In this document: positions 7,328-9,902 of the stretch, one piece after another | How positions within the stretch are numbered: the stretch's first letter is position 1 | Layout of the letters: every line of letters begins with the position of its first letter | NCBI GenBank assembly: GCA_027009095.1 | Contig: JALVDG010000262.1 | Span: forward strand, 1-9,902 | DNA length: 9,902 bases | Reading direction: 5' to 3' | From: Thiotrichaceae bacterium | Lineage (GTDB): Bacteria > Pseudomonadota > Gammaproteobacteria > Thiotrichales > Thiotrichaceae | Program-made: the position numbers and the translations under genes | Notes under the pieces: generated by a model | Databases searched by the model: none | Seen by the model: the letters and a program-made list of their open reading frames with translations, nothing else | Told to the model about the DNA's origin: nothing

Positions 7328-7369
7328 CTACAACATATTGTAGTTATAAATAAATAGCTTAGTAGCTAT
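7328..7369. repeat. Two small hairpins after topA
   Basis: CTACAA (7328-7333) pairs with TTGTAG (7338-7343) over a 4-base loop, and ATAGCT (7354-7359) pairs with AGCTAT (7364-7369) over another 4-base loop. They directly follow the topA stop. Both stems are short and AT-rich, and neither is followed by a U-run, so they are weak terminator candidates. A T6 tract occurs only at 7385-7390. Confidence 0.3.
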
Positions 7370-7398
7370 ATGATGCCAGACCTATTTTTTAGAAAAAA

Positions 7399-7430
7399 GT
7401 AACTACTCAGCATAATCGGTAACTGCTCAT
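7399..7430 (+). repeat. Direct repeat pair GTAACTACTCAG / GTAACTGCTCAT upstream of norE
   Basis: GTAACTACTCAG (7399-7410) is followed 20 bases later by GTAACTGCTCAT (7419-7430). The first copy is identical to both ends of the 4300-4440 element, and the tandem arrangement with a TAATC-containing spacer mirrors the right end of that element (19-base period there). It is therefore probably a solo end left by the same mobile element. The 20-base period, close to two helical turns and about 50 bp upstream of the norE FNR box, also leaves room for a protein-binding role. Confidence 0.55.
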
Positions 7431-7461
7431 ATTGCCCTAAAATTAAGCCCATAATTTTTAA

Positions 7462-7475
7462 TTGATGAATATCAA
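7462..7475. promoter_or_regulatory. Perfect FNR/Anr/Dnr-type box upstream of norE
   Basis: TTGATGAATATCAA matches TTGAT-N4-ATCAA at all ten fixed positions. Regulators of this family (FNR, Anr, Dnr, NNR) control nor genes in denitrifiers. Its centre lies 87.5 bases upstream of the norE GTG. The -10-like hexamer at 7498-7503 begins 29.5 bases from the centre, as in class II promoters. Which regulator is used, oxygen-sensing or NO-sensing, cannot be read from the site. Confidence 0.85.
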
Positions 7476-7494
7476 GGCATATCCTTTACCCGAC

Positions 7495-7503
7495 TATTAT
7501 TGT
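7495..7503 (+). promoter_or_regulatory. Candidate -10 element of the norE promoter
   Basis: Two overlapping hexamers fit: TATTGT (7498-7503), which puts the FNR-type box exactly at -41.5 with a start near 7510, and TATTAT (7495-7500), a better hexamer that would put the box about three bases closer. The leader would be about 46 bases. Confidence 0.5.
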
Positions 7504-7555
7504 AAGGAATGACCACTCCCTGAATCCGTGATATCAATAAAAAAACTGGGCTACC

Positions 7556-8134
7556 GTGACAGCAAATTCTTTACAACAAGCCAAACTACTTCCTGGAGAT
7601 TTAGCCATCTGGTTTTTTATCTTTATGGAGCTACTGGTCTTTGCGATTGCCTTTATCGCCTATGCGGTGGTGCGTGTGCAAAATTTAGAACTATTTAATC
7701 ACTACCAGATGACCTTAAACCGCGAGATCGGTGCGGCAAATACCCTTATTTTAATTACTTCTAGCTATTTTGTAATACGTGCCATTAATGCGATTAAAAC
7801 GGATGATGTAAAGCAGAGTGTTTTTTATTTATATGCTGCATTCGGCGGGGGTGCTGCCTTTTTATGTCTAAAATCTATGGAGTATTACGATAAGTTTTCT
7901 CACGGTATCGGGCTTGATAGCAATACCTTCTATATGTTCTACCTATCCCTGACGATGTTTCATTTTTTACACGTTATTTTAGGCATGGTGATCTTATTAG
8001 CCGTTGCCATAAAGGCACAGCGCGGGGCATACAGTGCAAACAATCATATTGGTATGGAAACAGCCGCATCGTATTGGCATATGGTTGATTTAGTTTGGAT
8101 TATTCTATTTCCACTGGTTTATATTATCCGATGA
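7556..8134 (+). CDS. norE: NorE, haem-copper oxidase subunit III-like protein of the nor cluster
   Basis: NorE is an inner-membrane protein related to cytochrome c oxidase subunit III. It is not a catalytic subunit of NO reductase, but it supports NO reductase activity in denitrifiers by an unclear mechanism. The 192 residues have five hydrophobic segments (about 15-38, 60-77, 88-105, 124-152 and 171-191), as expected for the short five-helix form. Family features are LPGDLAIWFFIFMELLVF with Glu25, KSMEYYDKF with Glu109, FHFLHVILG with His136 and His139, and YWHMVDLVWIILFPLVY at the end. The GTG start is forced, because an in-frame stop lies at 7538-7540 and no other start codon intervenes; only a weak GGG-type ribosome site precedes it. 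It is first in the operon, and a perfect FNR-type box precedes it. A subunit of a true oxidase is unlikely given norF, norQ and norD next door. Confidence 0.9.
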   Translation: MTANSLQQAKLLPGDLAIWFFIFMELLVFAIAFIAYAVVRVQNLELFNHYQMTLNREIGAANTLILITSSYFVIRAINAIKTDDVKQSVFYLYAAFGGGAAFLCLKSMEYYDKFSHGIGLDSNTFYMFYLSLTMFHFLHVILGMVILLAVAIKAQRGAYSANNHIGMETAASYWHMVDLVWIILFPLVYIIR

Positions 8135-8144
8135 ATTATAAGCC

Positions 8145-8411
8145 ATGAGTCGTAAGCAACTACATACAACAGACATTATTTGGATTGTCTTGATGCTGTT
8201 AACCCTATTTTCTTACACTGTGGGCAAGTTAGGTCTTAGTGGTGAATTAGCGGTTTTTTTACTGCTATTGGTGAGTTTAATCAAAGGCATCTTCATTATT
8301 CGTGACTTTATGGGCTTGCGGGGCGTGTCTTTAATTTGGCGTATTTTAATGTATGGCTGGCTATGGACAGTCATTAGTGTCATCGCCATCACCTATAGCA
8401 TTAGTCTCTGA
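8145..8411 (+). CDS. norF: NorF, small subunit IV-like membrane protein
   Basis: The 88-residue product has three predicted membrane helices (about 10-28, 33-52 and 64-84), as in the prokaryotic cytochrome c oxidase subunit IV / NorF family. The loop after helix 2 has IRDFMGLRGVSLIWR, close to the family pattern of an Asp-Phe-Met segment followed by WR. NorF acts with NorE in the inner membrane and affects NO reductase activity; its biochemical role is not settled. It begins 10 bases after the norE stop with almost no ribosome site, so it is probably translated by coupling to norE. Its own TGA overlaps the GAGGA ribosome site of norQ (8410-8414). The short length makes the symbol depend partly on context. 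Confidence 0.82.
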   Translation: MSRKQLHTTDIIWIVLMLLTLFSYTVGKLGLSGELAVFLLLLVSLIKGIFIIRDFMGLRGVSLIWRILMYGWLWTVISVIAITYSISL

Positions 8412-8422
8412 GGACTATTTTT

Positions 8423-9208
8423 ATGAGCAATATCCCGTATTACCAGAGCCAAGGACATGAGATCGAATTATTCGAGCAAGCCTATAAAAATCAGCTACCG
8501 ATGTTGATAAAAGGGCCAACAGGCTGTGGTAAAACCCGCTTTATCGAACACATGGCGGCTAAATTAGACCGCCCATTGTACACCGTGGCGTGCCATGATG
8601 ATTTAACTGCCGCAGATTTGGTCGGACGACATCTAATTGGCGATGGTGAAACCTACTGGCAAGATGGACCGTTAAGCAAAGCGGTGCGAGAAGGGGCAAT
8701 TTGTTATTTGGATGAAGTGGTCGAGGCACGCAAAGATACCACCGTGGTACTACACCCCTTATCAGATGATCGACGGATTCTACCGATTGAGCGCACGGGT
8801 GAATTACTCAAAGCCCCTGCCGAGTTTATGCTGGTTGTCTCGTACAACCCAGGTTATCAAAATCTCTTAAAAGGCATGAAACCCTCGACACGTCAGCGTT
8901 TTATTTCGACCCGTTTTGACTACCCCGATAAAGCCACCGAAACCACCATTATCAAAAATGAAACACAGATCAATTCGGCAATGGCAAGTCAACTCATTGA
9001 GCTAGCACATGCCCTGCGGGTATTAAAAGACCACGATTTAGAAGAGTCTGCATCGACCCGTTTATTGGTGTATGCCGCCACCTTAATTAACTCAGGGTTT
9101 GACCCCATCGAAGCCTGTCGTGCGGCAATAATCGAGCCATTAAGTGACGAAGAAGAAACCGTTGATGCGCTCATGGAAGTGGTACGCGCAAAAATAGAAG
9201 GAGTCTAA
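8423..9208 (+). CDS. norQ: NorQ, MoxR-type AAA+ ATPase (CbbQ/NirQ/NorQ family)
   Basis: NorQ is a cytosolic AAA+ ATPase that works with NorD to activate NO reductase, probably by helping insert its non-haem iron. The 261 residues include Walker A GPTGCGKT (31-38), Walker B ICYLDEV (93-99, Asp97 and Glu98), a sensor-1 Asn142 in VVSYNPGYQ, and STRQRF (155-160) with candidate arginine fingers Arg157 and Arg159. The C-terminal part from about 175 matches the CbbQ_C region (ESASTRLLVYAATLI). Sequence alone does not separate NorQ from the RuBisCO activator CbbQ. The neighbours norE, norF and norD decide it, and no RuBisCO gene is in view. The start is supported by GAGGA at 8410-8414 with an 8-base spacer. 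Confidence 0.93.
   Translation: MSNIPYYQSQGHEIELFEQAYKNQLPMLIKGPTGCGKTRFIEHMAAKLDRPLYTVACHDDLTAADLVGRHLIGDGETYWQDGPLSKAVREGAICYLDEVVEARKDTTVVLHPLSDDRRILPIERTGELLKAPAEFMLVVSYNPGYQNLLKGMKPSTRQRFISTRFDYPDKATETTIIKNETQINSAMASQLIELAHALRVLKDHDLEESASTRLLVYAATLINSGFDPIEACRAAIIEPLSDEEETVDALMEVVRAKIEGV
9198..9203 (+). promoter_or_regulatory. Strong ribosome binding site inside the norQ 3' end
   Basis: AAGGAG lies in the last codons of norQ with a 6-base spacer to an ATG at 9210. It is one of the best ribosome sites in the operon, and it argues that translation does start at 9210 even though the frame there is very short. Confidence 0.7.
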
Positions 9209-9209
9209 G

Positions 9210-9305
9210 ATGAGCTTAGATTATGAAGAAGAAGTGCTACCATTGTTTGGCTTATTTACCAGCTCAATACAGGCGTGTATAGCCAACACGATCACAAAGG
9301 CTTAA
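9210..9305 (+). CDS. Short ORF between norQ and the zinc-ribbon gene, possibly a broken gene
   Basis: An ATG one base after the norQ stop, preceded by AAGGAG, opens a 31-codon frame (starting MSLDYEEEVLPLFG) that ends at a TAA at 9303-9305. I do not recognise it. Two features suggest it is the front of a larger gene. First, the +2 frame is open from 9227 to a TGA at 9341-9343 and encodes a protein-like stretch (for example YQLNTGVYSQHDHKGL); a single lost base in the TTGTTTGG run around 9244-9250 would join the two into about 45 residues. Second, the original frame stays open after the TAA, with a hydrophobic stretch (LLIILVYLFADSIA) ending in an ATGA overlap with the next gene. A genuine 31-residue peptide, a frameshifted gene, and a sequencing error are all possible. 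Confidence 0.45.
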   Translation: MSLDYEEEVLPLFGLFTSSIQACIANTITKA

Positions 9306-9367
9306 TTAATGTTATTGATTATTTTGGTGTATTTATTTGCTGATAGCATTGCAAACGGGACAACATT

Positions 9368-9571
9368 ATGAGTCATTTACATTGCAAACATTGTGATGGC
9401 AAGGTCAGTGCCGAAGATGAAATCTGCCCACATTGCGGCATTCCATTACCCCCTGAACACGGGCGCGAAAAGCAGACTATCTTTCGTTATTGGTTTATTG
9501 CATTGCTGATCTTTTGTCTATTTATGATGTTTTGGTTGCCACCAAATTGGCTTCAGTTTGGAGGGAAATAA
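9368..9571 (+). CDS. Zinc-ribbon, single-helix membrane protein (DnrP-like)
   Basis: The 67-residue product has an N-terminal zinc ribbon with Cys6, Cys9, Cys20 and Cys23 (two CxxC knuckles, CKHC and CPHC), a short linker GIPLPPEHGRE, and one membrane helix at about 41-57 ending in FWLPPNW. The ribbon would lie in the cytosol if the helix is C-terminal and in-out oriented. The arrangement of ribbon, LP-x-x-H and a helix ending in FWLP resembles small proteins named DnrP in Pseudomonas denitrification clusters, as I recall; no defined function is known to me, so no symbol is assigned. It lies between norQ and norD in the same operon. Its GGGA-type ribosome site is modest, its ATG overlaps an upstream TGA in the frame of the short ORF, and its stop is 3 bases before the norD ATG. 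Confidence 0.75.
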   Translation: MSHLHCKHCDGKVSAEDEICPHCGIPLPPEHGREKQTIFRYWFIALLIFCLFMMFWLPPNWLQFGGK

Positions 9572-9574
9572 ATC

Positions 9575-9902
9575 ATGCTAGAAGAAATGGTTGGCGTATC
9601 ATGGCATCGCTTTATCAGCAAAAAAGCCGCGCATCATTACCCCGAAGCAGAAGTTAGCCTAAACGATGTACGTCATAAAATGGGGGTTTTCTTCCGTGCC
9701 TTAGGAGGCGAAGCGGGCTTGCGGGTTGAAAGTGCTACCGACTCCACCCATCATGCGCGTCGCTCTTTATTACAACGCATTGCGGGTTCGGGCAATAAAA
9801 CCCAATACGCATGGCGTGATGATGAGACACTGCGGCTTCCTGAAAGCATCGCATTGTTTGCCGACAAACAACTTAATCGTGATTTATATTTATGGTTAAC
9901 CG
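9575..9902 (+). CDS. norD: NorD, N-terminal part (cut by the window end)
   Basis: The first 109 codons of norD are present. NorD is a VWA-domain protein that, with the NorQ ATPase, is needed to make active NO reductase; the VWA domain with its metal-binding motif would be near the C-terminus, outside the window. The visible part has the typical NorD opening: EEMVGVSWHRFISKKAA, then PEAEVSLNDV, FFRALGGEAGLRVE, a LLQRIAGSG segment, LRLPESIALF and NRDLYLWL. The homologous CbbO starts differently as far as I recall. A good ribosome site, GGAGGG at 9560-9565, lies inside the end of the zinc-ribbon gene. No frameshift is seen in the part available. Confidence 0.9.
   Translation, partial: MLEEMVGVSWHRFISKKAAHHYPEAEVSLNDVRHKMGVFFRALGGEAGLRVESATDSTHHARRSLLQRIAGSGNKTQYAWRDDETLRLPESIALFADKQLNRDLYLWLT

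Noticed and set aside
7328..7369. Hairpins after topA as a strong intrinsic terminator
   Set aside because: Short AT-rich stems lacking a following U-run; listed only as weak structures.
7525..7540. TGATATCA near 7528-7535 as a second FNR-type site
   Set aside because: It is palindromic but lacks the TTGAT half-site spacing of four bases between arms, and it lies downstream of the predicted start.
8423..9208. AAA+ gene as CbbQ, a RuBisCO activase
   Set aside because: The family cannot be split by motifs, but norE, norF and norD are adjacent and no RuBisCO or cbbO gene is present.

Overview
The window is an AT-rich stretch of a proteobacterial chromosome, most likely from a gammaproteobacterium. 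SerB with two ACT domains, HemN close to the E. coli type, TopA without zinc ribbons, and a NorE/NorF/NorQ/NorD set all fit. The two palindromic intergenic repeats (near 1-102 and 3542-3617) resemble families I associate with Thiotrichales, Beggiatoales and Methylococcales. That narrower placement is recollection, not something the window proves.

Layout. Positions 1-102 hold an inverted repeat. Next comes a minus-strand pair: a small DUF442/tyrosine-phosphatase-like gene (1378-1857) followed 6 bases later by serB (154-1371), which look translationally coupled. hemN (2018-3397, minus) has its own promoter with an FNR/Anr-type box. A second palindromic repeat (3542-3617) separates hemN from a divergently oriented, unrecognised gene for a membrane-anchored cysteine-containing protein (3689-4291, plus). 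A gap of about 450 bp holds a 141-bp element bounded by perfect 12-base inverted repeats. topA (4744-7305, plus) encodes a topoisomerase I with three C-terminal repeats exactly 60 residues apart and a long Lys/Ala/Arg tail.

From 7556 to the window end is a plus-strand operon of nitric oxide reductase accessory genes: norE, norF, norQ, a short and possibly broken ORF, a DnrP-like zinc-ribbon membrane protein, and the N-terminal 109 codons of norD. A perfect FNR-type box (7462-7475) lies about 88 bp upstream of norE, spaced as for a class II activated promoter.

How the genes work together: oxygen-independent haem synthesis (hemN) and the maturation functions for a haem-containing NO reductase (nor genes) carry the same type of upstream box, so both are probably switched on under low oxygen or NO by a CRP/FNR-family regulator. 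norC and norB, the catalytic subunits, are not in the window. serB and topA are housekeeping genes.

I found no tRNA, rRNA, CRISPR array or intact insertion sequence. The least explained items are the short ORF between norQ and the zinc-ribbon gene, where another frame looks coding; the repeated 12-mer that recurs in the norE upstream region; and the orphan anchored protein. I do not see evidence of a wholly new system.
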